NCBI RefSeq assembly: GCF_002904335.1
Contig: NZ_PPHF01000050.1
Coordinates: forward strand, 1 to 43,681
Reading direction: 5' to 3'
Source: Amycolatopsis sp. CA-126428
Lineage (GTDB): Bacteria; Actinomycetota; Actinomycetes; Mycobacteriales; Pseudonocardiaceae
Length of the DNA stretch: 43,681 nucleotides
In this document: one piece after another, positions 29,648-38,601 of the stretch
How positions within the stretch are numbered: the stretch's first letter is position 1
Layout: each line of letters starts with the position of its first letter
Made by a program: the position numbers and the translations under genes
Notes under the pieces: model-generated
Told to the model about the DNA's origin: nothing
Seen by the model: the letters and a program-made list of their open reading frames with translations, nothing else
The model's database searches: none

Positions 29648-30687
29648 GGCGCGAACACCAGGACGCGCTCGGCGGGGACACCGATCTTGACGGTATCCCC
29701 GGGCGCGAGGCGCTTGTCCGTCCGGAAGTAGACCGGCACGCCGGTCTCCAGCCGGGCCGAGACCGACAGCTCGCGGCCGTGGTACTCGACGATCTCGACC
29801 GTCACGTCGAGGGCGTTCTCCGTGCCGTCGCCGACGACGAAGTCCTCCGGGCGGATCGCCACCTTCGCCGGGCCCTCGGTGAGCGTGCCGCGGCCGGCGA
29901 GGCGGACCCCGGCGCCCTCCACGGTGACCGACGAGCCCGCGGTTCCGGTGATCGTCACGTCCAGGAGGTTGCGGTAGCCCATGAAGGACGCGACGTAGCT
30001 GTTCACCGGCTGGGCGTACACCTCCTCCGGGGTGCCGATCTGCTGGACAGCGCCCTCGCGCAGCACCACCAGGCGGTCGGCCAGCGACAGGGCCTCCTCC
30101 TGGTCGTGGGTGACGTACACCGTGGTCAAGCCGAGCGTCTGGTGGAGGCGGCGGATCTCCATCCGCATCTCGAGCCGGAGCTTGGCGTCCAAATTGGACA
30201 GCGGCTCGTCCATCAGCACGACCGGTGGCTCCAGCACCACGGCGCGGGCGATGGCGACGCGCTGCTGCTGCCCGCCGGACAGCTGCGCGGGGAACTTCGC
30301 CGCGTGCTCGGTCAGCTGCACCAGGCGGAGCGCTTCGTCGACCCTCCGCCGCGCCTCGGCGCGGCCGACCTTGCGCATCTTGAGGCCGAACCCGACGTTG
30401 GCGCGGACGGACATGTGCGGGAACAGCGCGTAGTTCTGGAACACCATCCCGAACCCGCGCTGCTCCGGGGGCTGCCCGTCGATGCGGGTGTCGTCGAGCC
30501 AGATGCTGCCCGCGGTCAGGGGCAGCAGGCCGGCCAGGCAGTTCAGCGCCGTCGACTTGCCGCAGCCGGACGGGCCGAGCAGGGCCACGAACTCGCCGCG
30601 CGTGATGGCGAGGTCGAGGCCACGCAGGGCGTTCGCGGTGCCGAAGCTGCGCGAGACGCCGTCCAGCCGCAGCTGCCCGAACGTCAC
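29644..30687 (-). CDS. ABC importer ATPase (PotA-type)
   Basis: A 347-residue ATPase. Walker A GPSGCGKST (about residues 38-46), Q-loop VFQNYALFPHMSV, signature LSGGQQQR, Walker B VVLMDEPLSNLD and H-loop THDQEEA are all intact. A C-terminal TOBE-like regulatory domain (about 235-347) contains VAIRPEDF and KIGVPAERVLVF. GTG at 30687 overlaps the binding-protein stop by four bases. Length and TOBE domain match PotA/FbpC-type subunits for polyamines, iron or organophosphonates. Confidence 0.93.
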   Translation of the reverse strand: MTFGQLRLDGVSRSFGTANALRGLDLAITRGEFVALLGPSGCGKSTALNCLAGLLPLTAGSIWLDDTRIDGQPPEQRGFGMVFQNYALFPHMSVRANVGFGLKMRKVGRAEARRRVDEALRLVQLTEHAAKFPAQLSGGQQQRVAIARAVVLEPPVVLMDEPLSNLDAKLRLEMRMEIRRLHQTLGLTTVYVTHDQEEALSLADRLVVLREGAVQQIGTPEEVYAQPVNSYVASFMGYRNLLDVTITGTAGSSVTVEGAGVRLAGRGTLTEGPAKVAIRPEDFVVGDGTENALDVTVEIVEYHGRELSVSARLETGVPVYFRTDKRLAPGDTVKIGVPAERVLVFAP

Positions 30688-31910
30688 TTCTTGCCGACCT
30701 TCGAGCCGCCGACCAGCTGGTTCCACTTGTCGAACGCCTTGACCTGCTGCTCGGCGGGCAGCGAGGTCTCCTTGGGGTACTGGGCGATCCACTGCTCGTA
30801 CTCCGGGCGGCCGAACTGCTTGATCGTGTCCTGGCTCTTCTGCGGCGCCATCTGCAGGGTGACGTCCTTGACGGCGGGGCCGGGGTAGAAGTACCCGTCG
30901 TCGTAGGCGATCGCCTGCTGGTCCGGCTTGAGCATCCAGGCGATCAGCTGCAGGATCGCCGACTCCTGGTCGGGCGAGAGGCCCTTGGGAATCAGGGCGT
31001 ACTGGGCGTCGGTGACCCAGTGCATCGGCTGCATGATCGCCGTCTTGACCGTGTTGGGCACGGTGCCGAGCTTGCGCGGGTTGATGTCCCAGCCGGTGGT
31101 CGACATGATCATGTCCACCGCCCCGGACGCGAGGTTCTTCATCGTCTCCGTGGTGCCCGACGGGTAGTACTTCACGTACTTGCCGAGTTCCTGCAGGAAC
31201 GCCCAGGTCTTGTCCCAGCCCTTGTCCGGGTCCTTCGGATCCTTGTCGCCGAGCAGGTACGGCAGGCCCATCAGGAACGTCCGGCCCGGGCCGGAGTTCG
31301 ACGGCTGGGCGTACTGGAACTTCTCCGGGTGCGCCTTCGCCCAGTCGAGCAGCTCCTGCGGGGACGCCGGGGCGGCGGGCACCGCGCCGGGGTTGAACTC
31401 CAGGAGCGGGCCCGACGGGTAGTAGACGACCTCGACGCCGTAGCCGTTGGCCAGCTCCTGCATCTTGGCCGCCGGCTCGAGGTAGTTCTGCATCAGGTTC
31501 GGGAACCGGCCCGAAAAGTCGGGCAGGACCTTCGCCAGGGTGCCGTTCGCGATACCGGCGGAGAGGCCGTCGGTTCCGCTCAGCACCAGGTGGGTCTGGG
31601 CGGCGCCGCCGTCCTGCTCGGCCTTCAGCTTGCCCGCCATGCTCGGCGCGGGCGCCGTCGAATAGGTGACCTTCGCGAGCACTTCGGGGTGCGCGGCCTT
31701 GAAGTTCTCGATCATTTGCTTGGTGAGCTGCAGGTTGCCCGCGACGTCGAGGATGTTCAGCTCGACGGGCTTGCCCGGCTTGTCGGGGACGGCCTGGGGG
31801 TTCGCCGCCTGGCCGCCGTCGCCGCCGGGCGCGCCGCAGGCCACCAGACCGGCGGCGAGACCCACCGCCAGCAGCACTCGTCGGAATCGGAAGCCGGTGC
31901 AACGCTGCAT
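30684..31910 (-). CDS. ABC importer substrate-binding lipoprotein
   Basis: A 408-residue extracellular solute-binding protein. The signal peptide ends in the lipobox LVACG (Cys near residue 25), then a Gly/Asn linker and a two-lobe core (VELNILDVAGNLQLTKQMIENFKAAHPEVLAKVTYS; later VDMIMSTTGWDI). The closest family by feel is spermidine/putrescine or organic-ion binding proteins (cluster D), but the ligand cannot be told. The divergent DapA-family lyase and GntR regulator suggest a keto-acid, sugar-acid or amino-acid derivative as nutrient. ATG at 31910 follows GGGAGC. Confidence 0.88.
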   Translation of the reverse strand: MQRCTGFRFRRVLLAVGLAAGLVACGAPGGDGGQAANPQAVPDKPGKPVELNILDVAGNLQLTKQMIENFKAAHPEVLAKVTYSTAPAPSMAGKLKAEQDGGAAQTHLVLSGTDGLSAGIANGTLAKVLPDFSGRFPNLMQNYLEPAAKMQELANGYGVEVVYYPSGPLLEFNPGAVPAAPASPQELLDWAKAHPEKFQYAQPSNSGPGRTFLMGLPYLLGDKDPKDPDKGWDKTWAFLQELGKYVKYYPSGTTETMKNLASGAVDMIMSTTGWDINPRKLGTVPNTVKTAIMQPMHWVTDAQYALIPKGLSPDQESAILQLIAWMLKPDQQAIAYDDGYFYPGPAVKDVTLQMAPQKSQDTIKQFGRPEYEQWIAQYPKETSLPAEQQVKAFDKWNQLVGGSKVGKK

Positions 31911-31966
31911 GGCTGCTCCCTAGGTCCATGATAATGTTGTATGTCGCATCGTATATCAGATCGGAC
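31911..31966. promoter_or_regulatory. divergent promoter with GntR operator candidate
   Basis: The 56-bp gap is AT-rich compared with its flanks and holds TTGTATGTCG and TCGTATATCA (31933-31954 region), which resemble the TNGTATNCNA half-sites of FadR/GntR regulators. CATTAT on the minus strand may be the -10 box for the binding-protein gene. The GntR product encoded to the right is the obvious ligand. Confidence 0.5.
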
Positions 31967-32677
31967 ATGCCAGTGGCGAGCACTTCTTCGGCCCGGAGGC
32001 CGCCGCCGCCCGTCTCGCGGACGGATTTCGTGCGTGACGCGATCAAGGAAGCGATCTTGAGCGGGGAGTTCGGGCCCGGCGAAACGCTCGTCGAAGCCGA
32101 GGTCGGCGCCCTGCTGGGAGTGTCGAAGACGCCGGTGCGCGAGGCCCTGCGGATCCTGGCGGGTTCCGGTTTGGTCACGATGAGCACGTACAAGGGGGCC
32201 GCGGTCCGCGTCATGGACGCCGAGAGCGCGTACGCGGTCTACGACCTGCGGGCGCTGCTGGAGCCCGAAGCCGTCCGGCGGGCGGTCGAGCGGGGTGCGG
32301 ACTTCGGCGAAGCGCGGCAGGTGCTGGCCGGGGTCGAGACCGGCGCGGCCGCCGGCGACCGCGCGAAGGCCAGCCTGGCGAACCGGCTGTTCCACCGCGC
32401 GCTCTACGCCGGGTGCGGGAACCCGCTGCTGGTCGAGGTCCTCGACGGGCTGCGCGACCAGGCCGCGCTGATCACCGTCACCGGCTGGGGCATCAGCCCC
32501 ACCTGGCAGGGCGAAGCGGCCGAACACCGGGCGATCCTGAGCGCCGCCGAGAGCGGCAACGCCCGGCAGACCGCACACCTGCTGCGCCAGCACATCACCG
32601 ATTTCATCGACCGGGTCGGCTTCGGGCTGCCCGGCGAACGCACCACCGAGACCGGCGATCCGAAGGGGGCCCGATGA
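31967..32677 (+). CDS. GntR-family (FCD domain) transcriptional regulator
   Basis: A 236-residue FadR-type regulator. N-terminal winged helix: DFVRDAIKEAILSGEFGPGETLVEAEVGALLGVSKTPVREALRILAGSGLV. The C-terminal FCD domain (about 85-220) shows VYDLRALLEPEAVRRAV, the metal/ligand His in LFHRALY and EAAEHRAILSAAESG. ATG at 31967 is preferred over an ATG 13 codons upstream, which would fall inside the operator region. It overlaps the DapA-family gene by four bases and is divergent from the importer, so it probably controls both. Confidence 0.88.
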   Translation: MPVASTSSARRPPPPVSRTDFVRDAIKEAILSGEFGPGETLVEAEVGALLGVSKTPVREALRILAGSGLVTMSTYKGAAVRVMDAESAYAVYDLRALLEPEAVRRAVERGADFGEARQVLAGVETGAAAGDRAKASLANRLFHRALYAGCGNPLLVEVLDGLRDQAALITVTGWGISPTWQGEAAEHRAILSAAESGNARQTAHLLRQHITDFIDRVGFGLPGERTTETGDPKGAR

Positions 32678-33579
32678 CGTTCGAGGAGCAGAGGCGGCGG
32701 CTGTCCGGGGTGGTGGCCATCCCGGTCACGCCGTTCGACGCCGAGGGCGCCGTCGACGGCCAGACGTACGCGAAGCTGGTGGACCGGCTGATCACCGGCG
32801 GCATCGAGGTCGTGACGCCGAACGGCAACACCGGCGAGTTCTACGCCCTCGACGCGGACGAAGCGCGGCAATGCCTCGAGGTCACCGTCGAAGCCGCGGC
32901 GGGCCGGGCGAGCGTGCTCGCCGGGATCGGCCACGACGTCGCGTCGGCGACGCGGGCCGCGGCTCACGCGCGGGACACCGGCGCCGACATGGTCATGATC
33001 CACCAGCCGGTGCACCCGTACATCTCCGGCGACGGCTGGGTCGACTACCACGCGACGATCGCCGCGGCGGTGCCGGAACTCGGTGTCGTGCTCTACGTCC
33101 GCAACCCGGCGATCGCCGGTGAGCAGCTGCGCGCGCTCGGGGAGGCGGCGCCGAACGTCATCGGGGTGAAGTACGCGGTGCCGGACCCGGTGCGGTTCGG
33201 CTCGGTCGCCCGGGACGCGGGCTTCGACCGGTTCGTGTGGATCGCGGGGCTGGCGGAGCTCTCGGCGCCCGGCTACTTCGCCGTCGGCGCCACCGGCTTC
33301 ACGTCCGGGCTGGTGAACGTCGACCCGGCGATCTCGCTGGAGATGGTCCACGCACTGTCCACAGGGGACTATCCGGCGGCGATGACCGTCTGGGAGCGGA
33401 TCCGGCCGTTCGAAGAACTGCGGGCCGCCAACGGGAACGCCAACAACGTCAGCGTGGTCAAGGACGCGCTGGGCCAGCTGGGACTGTGCCGCCCGGACGT
33501 CCGCCCGCCGAGCCGGCTGCTGACCGGCACCGAACGGGAACAGCTCTCCGGACTGCTTTCCTCGTGGGGGCTCTTGTGA
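32674..33579 (+). CDS. DapA-family (dihydrodipicolinate synthase-like) lyase
   Basis: A 301-residue TIM-barrel class I aldolase. The Schiff-base Lys is in VIGVKYAVPD (near residue 166), the Tyr in VVLYVRNP (about 140), and the carboxylate-binding loop reads PNGNTGEFYAL rather than GTTGE, an Asn for Thr change. That loop difference suggests a keto-acid lyase/dehydratase rather than lysine biosynthesis DapA; comparable enzymes act on N-acetylneuraminate, 2-keto-3-deoxy acids or 5-dehydro-4-deoxyglucarate. It is coupled to the GntR gene (ATGA, 32674-32677). A 12-bp hairpin follows. Confidence 0.88.
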   Translation: MTFEEQRRRLSGVVAIPVTPFDAEGAVDGQTYAKLVDRLITGGIEVVTPNGNTGEFYALDADEARQCLEVTVEAAAGRASVLAGIGHDVASATRAAAHARDTGADMVMIHQPVHPYISGDGWVDYHATIAAAVPELGVVLYVRNPAIAGEQLRALGEAAPNVIGVKYAVPDPVRFGSVARDAGFDRFVWIAGLAELSAPGYFAVGATGFTSGLVNVDPAISLEMVHALSTGDYPAAMTVWERIRPFEELRAANGNANNVSVVKDALGQLGLCRPDVRPPSRLLTGTEREQLSGLLSSWGLL

Positions 33580-33581
33580 AT

Positions 33582-33645
33582 GGCGGCTCGTCGGCGGGTC
33601 GGGGGGCGGCAACTTTGCCGAACCCCGGCTCGTCGACGAGCCGCC
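33582..33645 (+). terminator. long hairpin after the DapA-family gene
   Basis: GGCGGCTCGTCG (33582-33593) pairs perfectly with CGACGAGCCGCC (33634-33645), enclosing a smaller CGGCAA-C-TTTGCCG hairpin. No U-run follows, so it may be a Rho-independent-like end or a transcript-stabilising structure. Confidence 0.55.
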
Positions 33646-34053
33646 CGCTGACAGGGGTCTTCCGGACACGAACCTCGCTGTAGCAACCTGATTGGGCGCC
33701 CCGGGCGTCACTCTGCGCGACTGCGGGCGGCTGCTCGCCGGTCGAACGGCCGGCACGGCTGCGAGACGAACGGGTTCACGAACCCGGCTGCGACTCCTGT
33801 CTCCGGCTGGACGAACCGGCCGGAAGGCCTCGGGTGTGTGGTAGGTCACCGTCATCCCGATGTGGCTGACTGTACACCTCTTCGGCGGCCAGCGGGGAAT
33901 TGCCAACGAGAGCCCCGGGTGGGAGGCTGGGGGCAGGACGCGGTACCACCGCGACCAGGCCCCAGTGCCCTTTCCCGAACCGGACCCAGACCCCGTCAGG
34001 GCTGGAAACCGTTGCTGGACAAGCCGTTACGACTTAACCAGAGCGGTGCGCCG
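33646..34053. other. structured intergenic region upstream of the desaturase
   Basis: About 400 bp without a supported gene. Several nested dyads occur: GAGAC (33762-33766) / GTCTC (33798-33802) enclosing CGGGTT-CACG-AACCCG (33771-33786), and neighbouring CCGG-rich stems. TTGCTG (34012-34017) with TAACCA (34035-34040) is a possible promoter for the desaturase. No known riboswitch consensus is recognised. Confidence 0.4.
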
Positions 34054-35091
34054 ATGACTTCCACGCATGTTTCGGATCCTCCCGCAATGCCCGGCAGCGA
34101 CTTCGCCGAGCTGTCGCGGCTCATCAAGGACGCGGGACTGCTGCAGCGGCGCCGCCGCTACTACGCCGTGCGGATCGGGCTCAACCTCGCCGCGTTCGGC
34201 GGCGGCTGGGTCGCCTTCGTCTACCTCGGTGACTCGTGGTGGCAGCTGTTCCTCGCCGCGTTCTTCGCGATGGTCTTCGCGCAGCTGGCGTTCATCGGCC
34301 ACGACGCCGGGCACAAGCAGATCTTCCGCAGCCGCAAGGCGAACGACGCCACCGGCCTGGTCCACGGTGGACTCACCGGGTTGAGCTACGGCTGGTGGAT
34401 CGGCACGCACGCGCGGCACCACGCCAATCCCAACCACGAAGACGAGGACCCGGACGTCGACATCGCCGCGCTCGCGTTCAGCAAGGCGCAGAGTGCGCAG
34501 AAGCGCGGTTTCCTGCGCTGGGTGGCGAAGTACCAGGCGTTCCTCTTCTTCCCGCTGCTCCTGCTCGAAGGTCTCAACCTGCACGTCTCCAGCGTGAAAG
34601 CGGTGTGGCGCGGGGACGTCCGCCAGCACAAGCTGGAGTCCGCGCTGCTGATCGCGCACCTCGTGGCCTACCTCGCCGCGGTGTTCATCGTGCTGTCGCC
34701 GCTGACCGGGATCATCTTCGTGCTGGTGCACCAGTTCCTGTGGGGGCTGTACATGGGCTGCTCGTTCGCGCCCAACCACAAGGGCATGGAAATGCTGGCG
34801 GCCGGCCACAAGCTCGACTTCCTGCGCAAGCAGGTGCTGACCTCGCGCAACATCCGCGGCGGCCCGGTGACCGACTTCGCCCTCGGCGGGCTGAACTACC
34901 AGATCGAGCACCACCTGTTCCCGAGCATGGCCCGGCCGAACCTCAAGCACGCGCAGGTGATCGTCCGGGACTTCTGCGCCCGGCACGAGATCTCCTACGC
35001 CGAGTGCAGCTGGCCCCGCTCGTACGGGTACGTGCTGCAGCACCTCCACGCGGTGAGCGAGCCCCTGCGGACGGCGAAGGTGGCAGCGTGA
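34054..35091 (+). CDS. membrane fatty-acid desaturase
   Basis: A 345-residue di-iron membrane desaturase. The three His boxes are HDAGH (about 83-87), HARHH (about 119-123) and QIEHH (about 283-287), the last with Gln in place of the first His as in front-end (delta-5/6-type) and linoleoyl-CoA desaturases. Hydrophobic pairs flank the boxes (LNLAAFGGGWVAFVYLG, LFLAAFFAMVFAQLAF, LLIAHLVAYLAAVFIVL). It introduces a double bond into acyl chains in the membrane. ATG at 34054 was chosen over an open upstream extension because the conserved domain starts near it and the extension is low-quality. The stop overlaps the next GTG by four bases. Confidence 0.92.
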   Translation: MTSTHVSDPPAMPGSDFAELSRLIKDAGLLQRRRRYYAVRIGLNLAAFGGGWVAFVYLGDSWWQLFLAAFFAMVFAQLAFIGHDAGHKQIFRSRKANDATGLVHGGLTGLSYGWWIGTHARHHANPNHEDEDPDVDIAALAFSKAQSAQKRGFLRWVAKYQAFLFFPLLLLEGLNLHVSSVKAVWRGDVRQHKLESALLIAHLVAYLAAVFIVLSPLTGIIFVLVHQFLWGLYMGCSFAPNHKGMEMLAAGHKLDFLRKQVLTSRNIRGGPVTDFALGGLNYQIEHHLFPSMARPNLKHAQVIVRDFCARHEISYAECSWPRSYGYVLQHLHAVSEPLRTAKVAA

Positions 35092-35270
35092 CGGCCCCGG
35101 TGCCCGACGCGCCGGAGGTCCCCCGCAACGGCACGCAGTGCCCGAGCTGCCCGCACCCCCTCGGCACGCACGACGCGATCGCCCGCCGCTACTGCGCAGC
35201 CACGGAGGCCGGCCAGGCGGCCGACCGCGGCTGCGTGTGCGGCTCGGCGGCGGACCACCAGGCGCACTGA
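35088..35270 (+). CDS. 60-residue Cys-rich zinc-ribbon-like protein
   Basis: A 60-residue protein with GTQCPSCPHPLGTHD and, 30 residues later, RRYC ... RGCVCG: five Cys and several His, a likely zinc knuckle. GTG at 35088 overlaps the desaturase stop by four bases (GTGA), so it is translated from the same message. Proteins of this small type are frequent in Pseudonocardiaceae but uncharacterised as far as I know. It may support the desaturase, e.g. in metal handling or assembly, but that is only inferred from coupling. Confidence 0.75.
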   Translation: MTAPVPDAPEVPRNGTQCPSCPHPLGTHDAIARRYCAATEAGQAADRGCVCGSAADHQAH

Positions 35271-35671
35271 CCGAACCCGCCCGGCGCCGGGCGGCCGACG
35301 CATGATGCGCGCCGCCCCGGGCCGGTCGGCGCGCGGCCGCGCACGTGTAGCTGCGCATCACCGGGCGCTCGGCCTCGGGGATCGCCCCGGTTGGCGACAC
35401 GGCAGGCTCGCCGACCCGACCCCGCGCTCTGGCCGGTCCCGCTCGCACCCTCACGCCGAATCCGGCCGCCGGATCCCGCTCGGCCGCCCGGCCCCGGCCA
35501 CAGCAGGCGCTCTGCGCAGGTCAGCCAAGCTGTGGCCGATGTTACTCGCGCGTTAACAAGACGTCAGCGAGCGCCCGGAAGCCGTCAGGACGGCATTCAC
35601 GGGTGATCTCCGGCGGCCTCCGCGGGGGTGTTCTGGCGACATCCGATCCGCCGTGATGCCCGGAGGCACCC
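35271..35671. other. intergenic with terminator-like palindrome
   Basis: GCCCGGCGCCGGGC (35279-35292) just after the Cys-rich gene is probably its terminator. The rest, to the lysA ribosome-binding site GGAGG at 35662-35666, is GC-rich and without a supported gene; no lysine riboswitch consensus is recognisable. Confidence 0.45.
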
Positions 35672-37015
35672 GTGACGCTCAGCGAGCTTCTTCCCAGCCT
35701 CGGCTGCGAAGCCGCCGATCACCTCGAGCCAGGAGTCTGGCCGCGAAGCACCCGAATCGGCGAAGACGGCGAACTGCTCTTCGCCGGCGCGCCCGTCAGC
35801 CACCTTGCCGCCCGCTTCGGGACGCCGTCCTACCTCATCGACGAACAGCAGGTCCGCGACACCGCCCGCGAGTACCGCGAAGCGCTGCCTGACGTCGAAG
35901 TCGCGTACGCCAGCAAAGCGCTCTGTACGCGAGCCGTACTGCGTTGGGTTGCCGAAGAGGGGTTGTCGCTCGACACCTGCTCCGCCGGTGAGATCGCCGT
36001 CGCGCGCTCGGTCGGCTTCCCCGCTGAGCGCATGCTGCTGCACGGCAACGCGAAGACCCCTGAGGACCTGAAGGCCGCGCTCGGCTACGGCGTCCGGCGG
36101 ATCGTCGTCGACTCGCTCGACGAGATCGAACAGCTCGGCGCGCTCGCCCACGGCGCTCAGCAGGTGATGATCCGGGTGACGCCCGGCGTCGCGGCCGGGG
36201 CGCACGCCGCCATCAGCACCGGCACCGAAGGGCAGAAGTTCGGCTTCTCGCTCCTCGACGGCGTTCCCGACAACGTCGACGCCGCCGTCGCAGCAGTCAA
36301 GAAACAGCCCGGGTTGCGGCTTCAGGGCCTGCACTGCCACATCGGCTCCCAGGTGACCGGGATCGACCGGTACGAAGCGGCCGCGCGGCGGATGGCCGAG
36401 GTGCTCGTCCGGATCCGCGACACCCACGGCGTCACGCTGCGGGAGCTCGATCTCGGCGGCGGGCACGCGGTGCCGTACGTCGGCGGCGAGCCCGCGTTCG
36501 ACCTCGGTGGCTACTCGCGGCGCCTGCGCGTGGCGCTCGCCTACGAATGCGCGGCACACCGCTTTCCCTTGCCCCGCCTGACGATCGAACCCGGCCGCGC
36601 GATCGTCGGGCCCGCCGGGATCACCGTCTACCGCGTCTGCGCGGTCAAGCGCGGCAGCCGCACGTTCGTCGCGGTCGACGGCGGCATGAGCGACAACGCG
36701 CGGCCGTCCCTCTACGGTGCCCGGTACACCACACGCCTGGTGGGACGGCGTTCGACGGCGAAGCGCACCCCGATGACCGTGGTCGGCAGGCACTGCGAAG
36801 CCGGTGATGTCCTCGCCGACGGCATCAGCCTGCCCGCCGACCTGCACGCGGGCGACCTCCTGGCCGTGCCGTGCACCGGCGCGTACCACCACTCGCTGGC
36901 GTCGAACTACAACCAGGTCGGCCGCCCGCCGCTGGTCGGCGTGCGGGGCGGTGTCGCGACGCTGCTGGTGCGCCGCGAAACCGAGGAAGACCTCAGCCGA
37001 CGCGATCTGAGCTGA
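35672..37015 (+). CDS. lysA: diaminopimelate decarboxylase
   Basis: A 447-residue fold-III PLP enzyme. The PLP Lys is in VAYASKALCTRAV; glycine loop in LDLGGGHAVPY; substrate-side blocks include HCHIGSQVTGIDRYEAA, IEPGRAIVGPAGITVYRV and the catalytic Cys/Asp region GRHCEAGDVLADGI; the C-terminal YHHSLASNYNQVGRPPLV is typical of LysA. It decarboxylates meso-diaminopimelate to lysine. GTG at 35672 follows GGAGG with five bases. It converges with an amino-acid permease and an Lrp regulator lies beyond that, so it may be a regulated paralogue rather than the main biosynthetic copy. The end overlaps the permease by 23 bases. Confidence 0.93.
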   Translation: MTLSELLPSLGCEAADHLEPGVWPRSTRIGEDGELLFAGAPVSHLAARFGTPSYLIDEQQVRDTAREYREALPDVEVAYASKALCTRAVLRWVAEEGLSLDTCSAGEIAVARSVGFPAERMLLHGNAKTPEDLKAALGYGVRRIVVDSLDEIEQLGALAHGAQQVMIRVTPGVAAGAHAAISTGTEGQKFGFSLLDGVPDNVDAAVAAVKKQPGLRLQGLHCHIGSQVTGIDRYEAAARRMAEVLVRIRDTHGVTLRELDLGGGHAVPYVGGEPAFDLGGYSRRLRVALAYECAAHRFPLPRLTIEPGRAIVGPAGITVYRVCAVKRGSRTFVAVDGGMSDNARPSLYGARYTTRLVGRRSTAKRTPMTVVGRHCEAGDVLADGISLPADLHAGDLLAVPCTGAYHHSLASNYNQVGRPPLVGVRGGVATLLVRRETEEDLSRRDLS

Positions 37016-38601
37016 CCATGCTGTCGCCGCCGCGCGGCACGAACCCGCGCGGCAGGCGGCGGCCGGCGAAGAAGTCGCGGCAGGCGCGGTGGACCGCGAA
37101 CATCAGCGGCACCCCGAGCACGATCGACACCACGCCGATCACCGCGACGCCGCCGATGCCGAACACCGTCGTCTCGCCCGCGTCCGGCCGCGCGTACTCG
37201 ATCAGCGCGAACACCAGCACGGCCAGGAAGAACACGCCGCCGGTGAACGGCAGCAGCCCGCGCAGCACGAAGTTGCGGACGCTCGCGAACAACGTCCGGC
37301 GGAACACCCACACGCAGGCCAGCGCCGTCATCGTGTACTCGATGGCGATGGTCAGCCCGACCGCGTCCACCGAGTCCGCCAGCACGTGGTCGCTGACCAG
37401 CGCCAGGAGCACGTACACGGCCAACGACACCAGCCCGAACGCCCAAGTCGCCACCGTCGGCGTCCGGAACCGCGGGTGCACGCGGCCGAAGAACCGCGGC
37501 AGGGCACCGTGGCTGGCCATCGACAACGTCGTGCGCGCCGCCGGCATGATCGTCGCCTGGCTGGTGGCCGCGCCGCTGGTCAGCACGGAAACGATCAGCA
37601 GCACGCCGAGCACCTTGCCACCTCCGCCGTCGCCGAACACCGCGCCGCCCAGGCCGGCCAGGACGTCCTCGGAGTTGGCCTCGTTCGCCAGGCCGATCCC
37701 GTCGGCGCCGATCCCGGCGAAGGCCAGCGCGGCGACCGTCACGAGCAGGTAGTTCAGCACCAGCAGCACCGTCGACAGCACGGCGGCGCGCCCCGGTGCG
37801 TGCCGCGGATCGGCGGACTCCTCGTTGACCGACAGCGAGCTTTCCCAGCCCCAGTAGATGAACACGGCCAGCAGCACCGCCGAAACCGCGGCGCCGGCGG
37901 AAACCCCGCCCGGCCACAGCCAGTCCAGCCGCGGCAGCGACGCCTGCGGCCCGGCCGTGCCGTCGAAGACGCGGACCAGCGCGACGGCCGAGAAGAGCAC
38001 CAGGACGGCGAGTTCGACGCCGAGCAGGATCCACTGCGCCCGCGCGGACACCTCGATGCCGCGGTGGCAGAGCCAGCACAGCGCCAGCAGCCAGGCAGCG
38101 CCGATCGCCGTCGTCACCCACCGGTTGTCCGCCGCCGCGGACGCGCCGAACAGCAGCAGCGTGTACCGGCCGGTGAGCGCGGACTGGCTGCTCATCACCA
38201 GCAGTTGCGCGACCGTGACGACCCAGCCGGTGAACCACCCGGCGTGCGGGCCGAACGCGCGCGCCGCCCAGGTGAAGTTGGTGCCGCAGTCGGGTTCCGC
38301 GGTGTTCAGCTCGCGGAACGCGAAGGCGACGAACAGCACCGGCACGAAGGAGAGCACCATCTTTCGGGGGTCCGGGTGGCAGAGCCCCCGGCCCGGGGCG
38401 CAGCCCCGGATGTCACAGCACGAACGCCGCCGCCTTGAACCCGGTGCCCGCCAGGACGATCAGCCCGAGCGTGGCCGCGATGGAGTACGCCGGCGCGGTC
38501 GACGACATCCCGATGACCATCGACGACACCATGCCCAGCGCGCCGCCGCGCAGTCCCTTCGCGGGAACGGCGGGAGCGCCGAGCGCCACGGCCTCCGACA
38601 T
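36993..38601 (-). pseudogene. APC amino-acid permease split by a 55-bp repeat
   Basis: A strong AGGAGG precedes ATG at 38601. The first 62 residues (GMVSSMVIGMSSTAPAYSIAATLGLIVLAGTG, helix one) end at a stop at 38413. The rest of the transporter, 455 residues and about eleven helices, resumes at 38360 with MVLSFVPVLFVAFAFRELN. The two parts fit end to end (AAAFVL-MVLSF) once 38361-38415 is removed, restoring frame exactly. The insert brings a stop and a +1 shift, and the second part has no good ribosome-binding site, so the permease is probably non-functional unless reinitiation occurs at the ATG at 38360. Ligand probably a basic or related amino acid, by its neighbours lysA and Lrp. Confidence 0.8.
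38361..38415 (-). repeat. 55-bp palindromic repeat, copy B (inside the permease)
   Basis: On the minus strand it begins TGACATCCGGGGCTGCGCCC and contains two successive dyads (CCGGGGC-TG-CGCCCCGG and CCGGGGGCTCTGCCACCCGG), ending CCCCCGAAAG. It is related to copy A at 16458-16512 and has the same length. No target-site duplication is evident. Confidence 0.75.
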
